Assembly (NCBI GenBank): GCA_964440935.1
Contig: CAYTTY010000038.1
Location: forward strand, 1-40,324
DNA: 40,324 bases
Direction: 5' to 3'
Source: WJJR01 sp964440935
Lineage (GTDB): Bacteria; Zixibacteria; MSB-5A5; WJJR01
The translations under genes and the position numbers were made by a program. The notes under the pieces are model-generated. The model did no database searches. It had not been told where the DNA came from and saw only the letters and a program-made list of their open reading frames with translations. Shown here one piece after another: positions 1 through 8,757 of the stretch (its first letter is position 1; every line of letters begins with the position of its first letter).

Positions 1-4
1 TTTA

Positions 5-56
5 GGCCCGTGGCACCCAAATACAAACGGAAAATACTTCTGACAATCGCTCTAAT
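5..56 (+). repeat. Dispersed repeat R1, short form
   Basis: This unit begins with a CCCGTGGCACCC block and ends with a TGACAAyCGCyCTA block, separated by an A-rich stretch containing CAAACGGAAAA. Similar short copies lie at 20268-20317 and 27669-27719. Longer copies in the opposite orientation lie at 27505-27590 and 40188-40270. It is non-coding and lies outside the genes. I see no transposase; the family assignment rests on alignment by eye. Confidence 0.7.
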
Positions 57-115
57 TCAGTATTTACGGGACTCTATCGGAATCACTCACTCAAGGCGCT
101 GTCGACAAATCTCAT

Positions 116-133
116 CCCACCGCAAGCGGTGGG
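116..133. repeat. Short palindrome followed by GGCACC
   Basis: CCCACCGC and GCGGTGGG form a perfect 8-bp stem with a 2-base loop, followed by GGCACC. The arrangement of a G/C-rich palindrome next to a GTGCC or GGCAC tag recurs at 181-236, 20066-20120, 21424-21449, 23018-23049 and 23098-23125, so this is one member of a dispersed family and not a transcription terminator. There is no T-run. Confidence 0.55.
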
Positions 134-180
134 GCACCACACGTGAAACTGGATGCGGTCTTTCATTTCGGCGGACCAAG

Positions 181-236
181 TTACCGATCTCACAGCAGTT
201 CGATTGACTCACTGTAAACAGAACTGTGAGGCACCG
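181..236 (-). repeat. CTCACAG palindrome, long-loop form
   Basis: Read on the minus strand, this is a GTGCCTCACAG arm, a roughly 23-base loop containing GTTTACAGTGAG, and a CTGTGAGATCG arm. A plus-strand copy with the same loop lies at 20066-20120. A copy with almost no loop lies at 23018-23049. The stem is conserved while the loop comes and goes. Confidence 0.65.
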
Positions 237-275
237 CATTCAGTCGTCACGGTGAGTTCGGGAGAGGCGCCCGAA

Positions 276-953
276 CTACAGGAGAATCCGCCGAATGTCA
301 TCGACCGTTGTGACGTGCCGATGCGCATGCGAGAAGTCCATATGTTCGGTCGACGGCGCCGGGAAGGCGATGGTATACGCACCGGCAGCATTGGCGGAAC
401 TGACGCCGACGTCGGTGTCCTCGATCGCGGCGCAGGAGGATGGCGGCAGGCCGAGTTGGCGGATCGCTTCGGCGTAGATGTCGGGTGCCGGCTTGGGAGT
501 AATGACATCGTCGCCGGTGACGATCACTTCGAATTGGTCTTTAATCTTGCCCGTATCGAGAATCATCTCGATGACCCAGCGCAGACCCGACGATGCCATT
601 GCGACACGCATATTGCACCGGCGCAACTCCGCGACTAAATCGAGAATGCCGTCCCGCCAGGGAATGCCTTTGGTTTGGAGCATCTTGACATAGATGGCCT
701 TGCGGCGTTCGATGAGTTCATCGCGGCTGGGGGCGAGGTTGTGCCGCCGCTTGAGGGTTTCATACATGTGACGGTCGGTCGAGCCGAGAAATTCCTGGTT
801 ATCCTCCGCCGTGAATTCAATCCCGAAATCTTCGCGCATCATGCGGATGGTGGACTCGAGATGGACCGGTTCGGAATCGACCAGGACACCGTCCATATCG
901 AAGATCACCCCTTGGAATGAGGGTTTTTGTCCATCTAACGTGTTGTTGGTCAA
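276..953 (-). CDS. HAD-superfamily phosphatase (beta-phosphoglucomutase-like)
   Basis: A 225-residue haloacid dehalogenase-fold hydrolase, probably a cytoplasmic phosphatase or phosphomutase acting on small phosphorylated metabolites. Motif I is FDMDGVLVDSE (Asp19 and Asp21, nucleophile and acid/base). A helical cap follows. Motif II is the Ser in ASSGLR, motif III the Lys in PKPAPDIY, and the acidic motif IV is IEDTDVG. The length is normal for subfamily IA. The start is a TTG preceded by GGAG about 9 bases upstream; no ATG or GTG gives a complete motif I with a better ribosome site. The gene reads away from rpsU across a 245-base divergent region. The exact substrate cannot be read from the sequence. 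Confidence 0.9.
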   Translation of the reverse strand: MTNNTLDGQKPSFQGVIFDMDGVLVDSEPVHLESTIRMMREDFGIEFTAEDNQEFLGSTDRHMYETLKRRHNLAPSRDELIERRKAIYVKMLQTKGIPWRDGILDLVAELRRCNMRVAMASSGLRWVIEMILDTGKIKDQFEVIVTGDDVITPKPAPDIYAEAIRQLGLPPSSCAAIEDTDVGVSSANAAGAYTIAFPAPSTEHMDFSHAHRHVTTVDDIRRILL

Positions 954-1041
954 TGAATTCGCTCCGTTTTTTCGGCTCGATGCGACGTCGTCATGTCAAG
1001 ATCACCGACGGCAAAACCGGCCCGAGAAGATGCTGTTTCTG

Positions 1042-1071
1042 TTGACAGATTGCAAGGGATAGGAGTATCAT
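1042..1071 (+). promoter_or_regulatory. Sigma70-type promoter for rpsU operon
   Basis: TTGACA (1042-1047) and TATCAT (1066-1071) are separated by 18 bases, the best -35/-10 match seen in this window. Transcription would start near 1078, leaving a leader of about 120 bases before rpsU. The leader contains a 6-bp GATGAC/GTCATC hairpin around 1145-1160. An AAGGGGGG ribosome-site-like run lies 12 bases before the start codon, rather far, so leader folding may matter for translation. Confidence 0.6.
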
Positions 1072-1198
1072 GGGCTTATCATGGGGATATATGTCCACAT
1101 GGGGTGGGCAGGTATCCCTTGGGTATAACCATTTTCGTGGAGACGATGACATGGGTCATCACTTCTCGGTCCGTCTTGAAGGGGGGTTGAGCCACTAA

Positions 1199-1396
1199 AT
1201 GACCGGCGTTCGCGTACGCGACGACGAGACTTTCGAACGGGCACTGAAACGCTTCAATAAGTCGTGCGAAAAGGCAGGAATTCTATCTGACATCAAGAAG
1301 CACCAATACTTTGAGAAGCCGTCCGATCGTAGAAAACGCAAGCTGAATCAAGCTAAGCGGCGTCTTCGCAAAAAGGTGCAGTCACGAAAGAGATAA
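1199..1396 (+). CDS. rpsU: 30S ribosomal protein bS21
   Basis: A 65-residue basic protein of the small ribosomal subunit that acts during translation initiation near the 3' end of 16S rRNA. The family signature is complete: VRVRDDETFERALKRF, then CEKAGIL, then YFEKPSDRRKRK, and a lysine/arginine-rich tail. The length is typical. It is the first gene of a cluster with yqeY (11 bases downstream) and cvpA. In many bacteria rpsU heads the rpsU-dnaG-rpoD operon; here dnaG is about 5.4 kb downstream. Confidence 0.97.
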   Translation: MTGVRVRDDETFERALKRFNKSCEKAGILSDIKKHQYFEKPSDRRKRKLNQAKRRLRKKVQSRKR

Positions 1397-1407
1397 AGTA
1401 GCCAGCT

Positions 1408-1875
1408 ATGGCACCGGACATCCCCTCTCGGATCATGGATGACCTGAAGGCGGCCATGAGAGCCAAGGACACCGCCCGAACCACCGTTCTGCGGGGGTTG
1501 AAGTCCGATTTCAAATACCGTGAGATCGATAAGGGAGAGCCGCTCGAGGAGAGCGACTACCAGCAGGTCTTACGTACAGCCCAAAAGAAACGGCGCGACG
1601 CCATCGAGATGTATCAACGTGGCGATCGCGCCGATTTGGTTGCGAAAGAAGAGGGAGAGTTGGCGGTCATCAGCGAGTATCTCCCCCAGGAAATGCCCGA
1701 CGACCAACTTGCTGCCCTAGTGCAGGGGGTGATTGATGAGGTTGGCGCCAGTACGCCGAATGAGTTGGGCAAAGTGATGGGCGTGGCGATGAAGAAAGTC
1801 GCCGGACGCGCGGAAGGGAATCGTGTCCGGCAGGCTGTGGCCGATCAGCTCGCGGCAAAAGCGGGCGGTCACTAA
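1408..1875 (+). CDS. yqeY: GatB/YqeY domain-containing protein
   Basis: A 155-residue cytoplasmic protein of the YqeY family. These resemble the C-terminal tail domain of GatB, the amidotransferase subunit that makes Gln-tRNA and Asn-tRNA. The sequence has the usual blocks: an N-terminal helix with IMDDLKAAMRAKD, LRGLKSDFKYREI, a central AQKKRRDAIEMYQRGDR, and a C-terminal GKVMGVAMKKVAGRAEGNRV segment. Full length for the family. It follows rpsU by 11 bases, a very common pairing in bacteria. Its molecular role is not settled; tRNA binding is inferred from GatB. Confidence 0.93.
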   Translation: MAPDIPSRIMDDLKAAMRAKDTARTTVLRGLKSDFKYREIDKGEPLEESDYQQVLRTAQKKRRDAIEMYQRGDRADLVAKEEGELAVISEYLPQEMPDDQLAALVQGVIDEVGASTPNELGKVMGVAMKKVAGRAEGNRVRQAVADQLAAKAGGH

Positions 1876-1885
1876 GCGGCCGTGC

Positions 1886-1906
1886 GCATGGCCGAGACGG
1901 CCATGC
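1886..1906. repeat. GCATGGCCG palindrome, short form
   Basis: GCATGGCCG and CGGCCATGC pair perfectly around a 3-base loop, between yqeY and cvpA. No T-run follows. The same arms with a long loop occur at 14361-14405 and 39932-39976, so this is the minimal version of a dispersed palindrome. Confidence 0.6.
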
Positions 1907-2081
1907 TACAGTGACTTGAGAAGCGTCTTCCGTGCGGGGAGACGCGGCAGTACGCACGATAGAGCACCGACGGTTCCGGCATGGGGGCAGGGACCTCGTC
2001 GCCCGACGGGGTGAACTCAACGGTGGGCTTCCGACAACCGGCCTCTGTGCCTCCGATCACGGTCTTGGTAGGAGGGGCAGG

Positions 2082-2729
2082 ATGAATGTAATCGACATCG
2101 GGTTGTTGATTGGCGTGGCCGCGTGTGCCGGCTGGGGCGCCAAGAAAGGCTTCATCCGCATGTTTATGATCACGGTGGGGTTGGTCGCCGCGATCATCCT
2201 CGCGGTTCATTACAACGACGGGTTCACCTCCGAGTTGGCCTCGTATTTTGCGGCTTCGCCGTTATGGACGGCCATGGCGGCATTCATTCTCTCTTCGATG
2301 CTGCTGTTCGCTCTGTTCCGGATGGCGGCCAAACTGTTTTTCCGCGTGGCCAACTTGCAGGAATTGGGTCGGCGCGACCAGCTTGGCGGTATGCTGATGG
2401 GACTGGTGTTCGGTTGGGTACTGATGGGATATCTGGTGTTTCTGGGGTCGTTTCTTCCGATTCCTTATGCACTGGAGTCAAAGATTGAGAACTCACTGTT
2501 GGCGTTGCCGATGGGGTCGTCGGTCCCGTTTGTGTATGAATCATCGCACCAGTTGCATCCGTCTGAAGGCAATTTCATGGTGAAGATGGAAAGTTCACTG
2601 GCCAGTGCGCTGGAGAGCGCGAAGGGACGTAAGAGTCCGGGGGGACGGCGGACGCCGTCTCGTGTCGACGAAGCGCGCGTACAGGACTTCCTCGACCGCA
2701 TCGAACGCTATTTCATCTCGTCTACCTAA
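2082..2729 (+). CDS. cvpA: CvpA family membrane protein
   Basis: A 215-residue inner-membrane protein of the CvpA (colicin V production) family. It starts with NVIDIGLLIGVAACAGWGAKKGF, the usual first membrane helix followed by a basic G-[FL] turn. Two or three further hydrophobic helices follow at about residues 25-45, 60-85 and 100-130. The C-terminal 80 residues are hydrophilic, and the last stretch (VQDFLDRIERYF) looks like an amphipathic helix. I chose the ATG at 2082 because GGAGG lies 6 bases upstream; the frame stays open further upstream, but that extension is arginine-rich and lacks family similarity. Its function in other bacteria is poorly defined. cvpA next to mutS2 is a common order; here one membrane-protein gene separates them. 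Confidence 0.85.
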   Translation: MNVIDIGLLIGVAACAGWGAKKGFIRMFMITVGLVAAIILAVHYNDGFTSELASYFAASPLWTAMAAFILSSMLLFALFRMAAKLFFRVANLQELGRRDQLGGMLMGLVFGWVLMGYLVFLGSFLPIPYALESKIENSLLALPMGSSVPFVYESSHQLHPSEGNFMVKMESSLASALESAKGRKSPGGRRTPSRVDEARVQDFLDRIERYFISST

Positions 2730-2763
2730 GGTTCAGACAACCCGGGTGATTTCATCCTTGTGG

Positions 2764-2790
2764 GGCCCCGCTTGCGGGGCCTCTTTTATT
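2764..2790 (+). terminator. Rho-independent terminator after cvpA
   Basis: GGCCCCG and CGGGGCC form a perfect 7-bp stem with a 4-base loop, followed immediately by TCTTTTATT. It would end the rpsU-yqeY-cvpA transcript. Confidence 0.85.
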
Positions 2791-2805
2791 GGCCACTATC
2801 GATAG

Positions 2806-4269
2806 GTGATGGATGCCATGCAGCAGAACGCTCACAGCGGTTTACGGTTACTCCCCAAATGGTTGTGGGGGCTGCTGATCGCGTGTGGTGCCGTCTCCGC
2901 TTACTTTGTGTTGCGGTCGGGGTTTTGTGCCGATGACTACTTTCTCTTGTGGGAGGCACGGCATCCCTTCTGGGAATCGGTACACCGCTACCTGGTCTCA
3001 CCCGATGTGTTCAGCCAAGCGTATTACCGTCCGGTCCAGCGCCTGGTTCATCTGTTCGAATTCAAGGTTTTCGGGGACATTGCGATTCTCTATCATACCG
3101 TTTCGCTGCTCATTCATCTGCTTAATGCGTTTCTTGCCTATCGCTTCTTTAACCGGTTGGGTGCTCCAACAGCGGTGTCGGGGATCGCCGCAATTGTGTT
3201 TGTCATTCATCCCGCGCATACCGAGCCGGTCACGTTCATTTCGGCATTGAGTGGTTTGTTGGCGGCGACTTTTCTGCTCAGCGCATTGAATGTGTTGCTG
3301 CACCACTTGGAGACGGGAGATCGACGCAGCGGATGGGCCGTGATTCTCGCATCCGTTCTTGCACTGCTGTCGAAAGAGGACACCATTTCGTTGCCCATCA
3401 CACTGGGGATCGTGTGGTGGTTCCAGTCGCGGCGCCGGGACCGTCTGTGGCCGGTGCTCACAACCGTTCCTCTGGTTGCTGCGTGGCTCTTGTGGCGTGT
3501 GGCGATAGGCGGTGTCCTCGACCCCAGCGTCAGTGGGTTTTCTGCAAATCCGCTGACGGTGCTGCGCAATCTCCCGTTTCACTTAAGCCGGTTTGTCATT
3601 TCAGTACGGTCGCTGGCTCGTCTGGTCGGCTTCGACCATTACTATGCCCTTCGGGATGCGCTGCATCCGACGCCGCATAGTGTCCTCTATATCTCCGCCG
3701 TTGTCCTTATCGTGGCGCTGGTCGGTTACGGCGTGTGGCGGGGGTGGAGACGTTGGCCGGTCTATGTCAAGACCGGCTTGGGGATCGCCATCAGCGGACT
3801 GCTACTCTATTTGCCCTTGCCCGAAAGTGCGACGCGATTCCTGTATTTCCCCATTGTTGGTCTTTCGGTGGCGGCCGTCGGTCTGTTGCTCCTGAACGCT
3901 TCGTGGCCACGACGGGTGATCCTGTATGTCTGGATATCGGTGCTGGCCCTGTCAGCCGTCGAGCAGACGTCAACGTGGTATCAGGCGGGCCAGCGGGTCG
4001 AGGTTGTGTTGGCGGAGGCGGTGAATGCACGCGAAAACCATCCCCCCGAGGTGGGCACTGTCTTCGTGGATTATCCTCGCCGCGAGTATGCGGCCTTCGT
4101 CTTTCCGATTGCGCTGGAATATGCGATTCGGTGGGAGACCGATTTCGACTGGCCGTATCTCTTCGTTTTTCACGATTTGCCGCTCGATCCAAATACCGCG
4201 CCCGATTCTGTCGTCTGGTATCGGTGGTCGGGGGACAGATTTGTGCCGATGGATCCTCAGAATTGGTGA
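2806..4269 (+). CDS. Polytopic membrane protein, GT-C glycosyltransferase-like
   Basis: A protein of up to 487 residues with about ten hydrophobic segments. The first membrane helix is followed by CADDYFLLW (Asp43, Asp44), and the first loop contains YYRPV (residues 73-77). An acidic pair in the first extracytoplasmic loop and a YRP motif are typical of GT-C fold enzymes that use lipid-linked sugars (the PMT/TMTC-like group), so transfer of a sugar at the outer face of the inner membrane is a reasonable inference. The C-terminal 90 residues are soluble. The start may be GTG 2806, ATG 2809 or ATG 2818; no clear ribosome site decides. It lies 43 bases before mutS2. The donor and acceptor are unknown. 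Confidence 0.75.
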   Translation: MMDAMQQNAHSGLRLLPKWLWGLLIACGAVSAYFVLRSGFCADDYFLLWEARHPFWESVHRYLVSPDVFSQAYYRPVQRLVHLFEFKVFGDIAILYHTVSLLIHLLNAFLAYRFFNRLGAPTAVSGIAAIVFVIHPAHTEPVTFISALSGLLAATFLLSALNVLLHHLETGDRRSGWAVILASVLALLSKEDTISLPITLGIVWWFQSRRRDRLWPVLTTVPLVAAWLLWRVAIGGVLDPSVSGFSANPLTVLRNLPFHLSRFVISVRSLARLVGFDHYYALRDALHPTPHSVLYISAVVLIVALVGYGVWRGWRRWPVYVKTGLGIAISGLLLYLPLPESATRFLYFPIVGLSVAAVGLLLLNASWPRRVILYVWISVLALSAVEQTSTWYQAGQRVEVVLAEAVNARENHPPEVGTVFVDYPRREYAAFVFPIALEYAIRWETDFDWPYLFVFHDLPLDPNTAPDSVVWYRWSGDRFVPMDPQNW

Positions 4270-4312
4270 CCCGGCGCCAATTGTCCGCTCTCATTGTGTT
4301 ATATTCGATGCC

Positions 4313-6748
4313 ATGTCTAACGGTGTGATTGCCACCAAACAGGTCCAGTCGATCCTCGAATTCGACAAGATTGTTGCCTCGACCGAAGCACTCTGCCTGA
4401 CCCCAATGGGGAAAGAGGCGCTGCGTAAGCGTTTGCCGACAGCGGAGTTCGACCGGATCGACCGCCTGCGTGAAGAGGTCAGCGAGATGCTGACGGTGCT
4501 GCGGTCGGGCGATGGGTTTCCGATTGTGCGGGTGCCGGACATCCGCCCGTACATTGAGAGCGCGGGTCTTGAGGGCTCATTTCTGGATCCTGCGCAGTTT
4601 CTCCAGATCGGGGAGTTTCTGTCGGCCATTGAGGAGTTGCTGCGTTTTTCGCGGGTATCGGAGGCCGTGTTCCCACGGCTGGAAGCCTACCTCGAGGGGC
4701 TGTCGGCGGTCTTTCATCTGCGGACCGCGGTTGACCGGGCGATTTCGCCCGAGGCCGATGTGCGCGATAATGCCTCGCCGGAGTTGAATCGCATCCGCAA
4801 GGAGCGGCGCGGCGCGCGCGATGCAGTGGTATCGCGTCTTGAACGGATGCTGGAAAAGCGGCAGACGGACCCGTCGCGCATGGACGATCTGATCACGTTG
4901 CGCAACGACCGTTTCGTGATTCCGATGCGGGAAGGTGATCCGGGGGCCAATGACGGTGTGATTCAGGACCGCTCGGGATCGGGTGCGACGCTCTACGTCG
5001 AACCGATGAAAGTGGTCGAACTGAACAACCGTCTGCGGCGGCTGTCGATGGAGGAGACGCGTGAGGTCGAACGCATTTTGCGCGGCCTGACCGACATAGT
5101 GCGCGACAGCCGGTTTGCATTGACCGATGATGCTTCTATTTACGGTGATCTCGATGCCATTCATGCGACTGCCCAGTTTGGTCTCAACTCTGACGGCAAT
5201 GTCGTCGGCCGCCTCGACAGGGCTGATCTCGATTTGATCGAGGCGCACCACCCGCTGCTGGTATTGCAGGCGCACGAACTGAAGCACAAGTATCCCGACG
5301 ACCCCCCGTTTAAGGTAGTGCCAATGGATGTGACGTTGGGTGAGTCGATGTCATCGATCATTATCACCGGGCCCAATACCGGTGGTAAGACGGTCGCGCT
5401 GAAAACCATCGGGCTCCTCGTGCTGATGGCGCAGGCGGGCTGGCCGATTCCGGCAAAGGATACGTCGAAGGTCGGGGTGTTTACCCGACTGATTGCAGAC
5501 ATCGGTGACGAGCAGTCGATTGAGTCATCGCTGTCGACGTTTTCATCACACTTGACGCGCATTAATGATGCACTACGGTCCGCCGACGATCGCTCGCTCG
5601 TATTGCTTGACGAACTCGGCGCCGGAACCGATCCGAAGGAAGGCGCGGCGCTTGGGGAAGCGATTGTCCTGGAGTTGACTGAGCGGCGTGCGCGTTTAAT
5701 CGTTACGACGCATCACACGGCGCTGAAGACGCTCGCGCAGCACAGCCCGCACATTGAGAACGCCGCGTTGCAGTTTGATCCGGGAACATTGTCGCCGACC
5801 TATCATTTTCGTGTCGGCCTGCCGGGCGCGTCCTATGCAATTGACATTGCGCGACGGTTGGGTCTGCCGGAGAACGTCACCACACGCGCCGAGTCCCTGG
5901 TCGATGCGCAGGAAAAGGACCTGTCGAAGTTATTGGTTGAACTTGATGAGCGTTTGATGTCGGTGCGCAATCGGGAGGCCGAATTGGACAAGTCAACGAA
6001 AGCCGCATCGGCGCTCGAAGATTTGTTCCGGTCGCGCATGGCCAGAATCGAAGAGTTGGAAAAAGAAAAGAAAACGGAAGCGTTGGCCGAGGCGGAGTCG
6101 ATCGTCCAGAACACGCGTCGTGAAATGGAACGGCTCGTTAAGGAGATTCGCGAATCGCAAGCCGAACGCCAACGGGTCAAAGAATCGCATCGTGCTCTCG
6201 CTGACACCGCGCGAAGGATCAAAGATGTAAAGCGCGAGGTTGCGCCCGAGCCGGAACCGCGTCCCAAGAGACAGGACGGGCCGATCGGTGTCGGCGACCG
6301 CGTTTGGATTGAGACATTCAAACGTGAAGCGGAAGTGGTCAGTATCGACAACGACAAGGAGCAGGTGAAAGTCCAGCTGGGCGATTTCATGTACACGATG
6401 GATCGTGACGCGGTCGAGCGGGTGGAATCGAAACCGACCGATGATTCGAAGCGGGTAACGATCAATGTTCGCGGTGGATATGGTGGATCAACGTCGGATG
6501 TGGGTCCGGAAGTGTCGCTGCGCGGGCTCAGCGCGGAGGATGCACTCGAGGTGTTGGATCGGTATCTCGACGAGGCGCGTCTGGCGGGCTGGAACGAAGT
6601 GCGCATTGTTCACGGACGTGGTGAGGGAATTTTACGCCGGGCGGTGGGCGAATATCTCACACGCGATTCGCGCGTGATTGAAAAACGTCTTGGGCATTGG
6701 AACGAAGGCGGCGATGGGGTAACATTGGCGCGGCTGGTGCCGGCGTAA
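4313..6748 (+). CDS. mutS2: Endonuclease MutS2
   Basis: An 811-residue MutS2 protein, a DNA-binding ATPase and nuclease that acts on branched DNA or on collided ribosomes in the species studied. Visible parts are an N-terminal core and lever region (about 1-300), the ATPase domain with Walker A GPNTGGKT (353-360), Walker B LVLLDELGAGTDP (Asp433, Glu434) and the TTHH switch, a long charged coiled coil (about 540-660), and a C-terminal Smr domain (about 734-811) with VSLRG and VHGRGEGILR (His767). The MutS mismatch-binding domain I is absent, as expected. The ATG at 4313 gives the usual N-terminus. A TATATT box lies only 7 bases upstream without a good -35, and no ribosome site is visible. Confidence 0.95.
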   Translation: MSNGVIATKQVQSILEFDKIVASTEALCLTPMGKEALRKRLPTAEFDRIDRLREEVSEMLTVLRSGDGFPIVRVPDIRPYIESAGLEGSFLDPAQFLQIGEFLSAIEELLRFSRVSEAVFPRLEAYLEGLSAVFHLRTAVDRAISPEADVRDNASPELNRIRKERRGARDAVVSRLERMLEKRQTDPSRMDDLITLRNDRFVIPMREGDPGANDGVIQDRSGSGATLYVEPMKVVELNNRLRRLSMEETREVERILRGLTDIVRDSRFALTDDASIYGDLDAIHATAQFGLNSDGNVVGRLDRADLDLIEAHHPLLVLQAHELKHKYPDDPPFKVVPMDVTLGESMSSIIITGPNTGGKTVALKTIGLLVLMAQAGWPIPAKDTSKVGVFTRLIADIGDEQSIESSLSTFSSHLTRINDALRSADDRSLVLLDELGAGTDPKEGAALGEAIVLELTERRARLIVTTHHTALKTLAQHSPHIENAALQFDPGTLSPTYHFRVGLPGASYAIDIARRLGLPENVTTRAESLVDAQEKDLSKLLVELDERLMSVRNREAELDKSTKAASALEDLFRSRMARIEELEKEKKTEALAEAESIVQNTRREMERLVKEIRESQAERQRVKESHRALADTARRIKDVKREVAPEPEPRPKRQDGPIGVGDRVWIETFKREAEVVSIDNDKEQVKVQLGDFMYTMDRDAVERVESKPTDDSKRVTINVRGGYGGSTSDVGPEVSLRGLSAEDALEVLDRYLDEARLAGWNEVRIVHGRGEGILRRAVGEYLTRDSRVIEKRLGHWNEGGDGVTLARLVPA

Positions 6749-6826
6749 ACAGATCCTGCTCGGCCACGGCCATCGTGCGGGGGCCATTTGACTCGGCTCA
6801 TGGCACGCGCGTGATGGCACAATGAC

Positions 6827-8566
6827 ATGAGTGATTCAGCGGTCAAAGATCAGGTCAAAGAAGCGACCGATATTGTTGCGATCATCAGCCAGTTTGTCGC
6901 GCTGAAACGTCGCGGGGTGAATTATGTCGGTCTGTGTCCGTTTCACACCGAAAAGACGCCGTCGTTTTCGGTGCACGGCGACCGTCAGTTTTTTCACTGC
7001 TTCGGCTGTGGCAAGAGCGGCGACGTCTTCACCTTCCTCATGGAACATGAAGGGTGGAGCTTCTTTGAAGCGTTGAAGTATTGCGCCGACCGCGCGGGGA
7101 TTCGTCTGCCGCAGAAGCGGGATGACGATGATGAAGGGGCGCGCCGCCGCAAAGCGATGCGCGACGTGTTGATGTTGGCACAGGACATCTACAAACAGGC
7201 ACTATTCAATACGCCGGGCCAACATGCACTGGAGTATCTGCACAAGCGTGGCTATGCCGATGACACACTGCGTCGGGCAGGAGTCGGGTTCGCGGCGAAT
7301 GCGTTTGACACGTTGATGCGCAGCGTGAGAGCACGTGGTTTGAGTGAACGCGCTTTGCTTGATGCTGGTCTGGCGTCGCAATCGGAGAAGAGCCGCAATC
7401 CGTACGACCGGTTCCGCAATCGTATCACGTTCCCGATTACCAATCTATCGGGCAACGTGGTCGGTTTCGGCGCCCGTGCCATTTCTCCCGATGATGAGCC
7501 AAAGTACCTGAATTCGCCCGAGACCGACGTCTATCACAAGAGCAAGGTCCTCTATGGACTGTACACGTCGCGCGAGGCGATTCGCCGGCAGAGCCGGGCG
7601 TTTGTCGTTGAGGGATATCTCGACTGGTTGACGATGTTTGAGAGTGGAATCGAGAACGTCGTCGCTGTGTCGGGGACGGCGCTGACGCTCGATCAGGGGA
7701 AGTTGCTGGCACGGTTTTGCGACCGTATCACGCTGGTGTACGATTCCGACTTGGCCGGACAGCGGGCGACTTTGCGCGGGATCGAGGTGGCCTTCAACGC
7801 AGGATTACGCGTCGATGTCGCCACGTTGCCCGAGGGCGAAGATCCCGACAGTCTGATTCGTAACCATGGGCGTGAGGCGTTTGAAAAGGCGGTCGCTTCC
7901 GCCCCGACCGTACTTGAGTACCGCATCGACCGGGCGCGTGTTGAAAGCGGTGGGTTGGATTTTCTGACACGCGAAAAGCTGGCCAAGGAGTTCGCCGAGT
8001 TGGCGGCGCAGATCGATGATACCACCCGTCGCGCGGCGTTTGTCTCCGAGGCCTCCGGGCTGATCGACATCCCCGAATCTCAGATGCGCGCCTTGATGGG
8101 GAAGTCGAAGGGGCCATCACGGCCGTCACCGTCCCGGCCTGCCGAGCCGGAGGTCATTTTGCGTGAAGAGGAATTTCTCCGGGTGTTGATGGAGGACCCG
8201 GCGTATGTCGAAAAGGCGCGGTCGCTGGTGCAACTGGAGGACTTTCATGATGAGCTGCTACGGCGCATGTACCAACGGTTGCTTGATGCCTCGGCCGAGG
8301 GCCGGCGGATCCAGTCGCCGACCGATCTCGATGCCCCGCCGGAGGAGATGGCGCGATGGGCGCGGTTCTTAGGCCACAGTGTGGAGGACACGCACTGTGA
8401 GCGGATCTTCAATGATGTCGTGGGTCAATTCCAGAAGCGCCGCCTCCATGCCCGCGTGGGCGATATCAAGCGAGCGATGGCCCAGGCCCAGCGCGCCGGA
8501 GACACAGAAGCTGTTGAGCGCCTGATGAATGAGTGGACGGAATTGACAAAGGCGGGGGATGGGTAA
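6827..8566 (+). CDS. dnaG: DNA primase
   Basis: A 579-residue bacterial primase that makes RNA primers at the replication fork. The N-terminal CHC2 zinc ribbon is intact (Cys37, His40, Cys58, Cys61). The RNA polymerase core has the TOPRIM glutamate in VVEGYLDWLTM (about residue 262) and the acidic LVYDSDLAGQRA (about 306). A short C-terminal helicase-binding region follows from about residue 450. The length is typical. It starts 78 bases after mutS2. rpoD, which often follows dnaG, is not found here; two tRNA genes follow. Confidence 0.97.
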   Translation: MSDSAVKDQVKEATDIVAIISQFVALKRRGVNYVGLCPFHTEKTPSFSVHGDRQFFHCFGCGKSGDVFTFLMEHEGWSFFEALKYCADRAGIRLPQKRDDDDEGARRRKAMRDVLMLAQDIYKQALFNTPGQHALEYLHKRGYADDTLRRAGVGFAANAFDTLMRSVRARGLSERALLDAGLASQSEKSRNPYDRFRNRITFPITNLSGNVVGFGARAISPDDEPKYLNSPETDVYHKSKVLYGLYTSREAIRRQSRAFVVEGYLDWLTMFESGIENVVAVSGTALTLDQGKLLARFCDRITLVYDSDLAGQRATLRGIEVAFNAGLRVDVATLPEGEDPDSLIRNHGREAFEKAVASAPTVLEYRIDRARVESGGLDFLTREKLAKEFAELAAQIDDTTRRAAFVSEASGLIDIPESQMRALMGKSKGPSRPSPSRPAEPEVILREEEFLRVLMEDPAYVEKARSLVQLEDFHDELLRRMYQRLLDASAEGRRIQSPTDLDAPPEEMARWARFLGHSVEDTHCERIFNDVVGQFQKRRLHARVGDIKRAMAQAQRAGDTEAVERLMNEWTELTKAGDG

Positions 8567-8757
8567 GGACCAGTGGACGGGGACGCGATGAGAGATCGCG
8601 GGTTGCTCTAATTACGGGACTGCGTCAAACTCGACCTTTTTCAATCCGAAAAAGAAGTTGACTGACACTTCCCCGATCGCAATCGTATGAAATTACGGTG
8701 CCCGGATGGGTGCCTGAGTCGACGGTGATCCGTGGCCTGCTCAGAAGGGAGTTCGAC
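8567..8757 (+). promoter_or_regulatory. Intergenic, possible tRNA promoter
   Basis: There is no gene here. A possible promoter for the tRNA genes is CTGACA (8662-8667) with TATGAA (8686-8691), spacing 18; an overlapping TTGACT (8658) would give spacing 22, which is too long. The match is weak and listed only as a candidate. Confidence 0.25.

Noticed and set aside
153..638. Plus-strand open frame across the left repeat and the HAD gene
   Set aside because: It begins inside a repeat and runs antisense through the HAD catalytic domain.
8658..8691. TTGACT with TATGAA as a strong tRNA promoter
   Set aside because: The spacing of 22 is too long; only the weaker CTGACA pairing fits, so it is kept as a low-confidence candidate.
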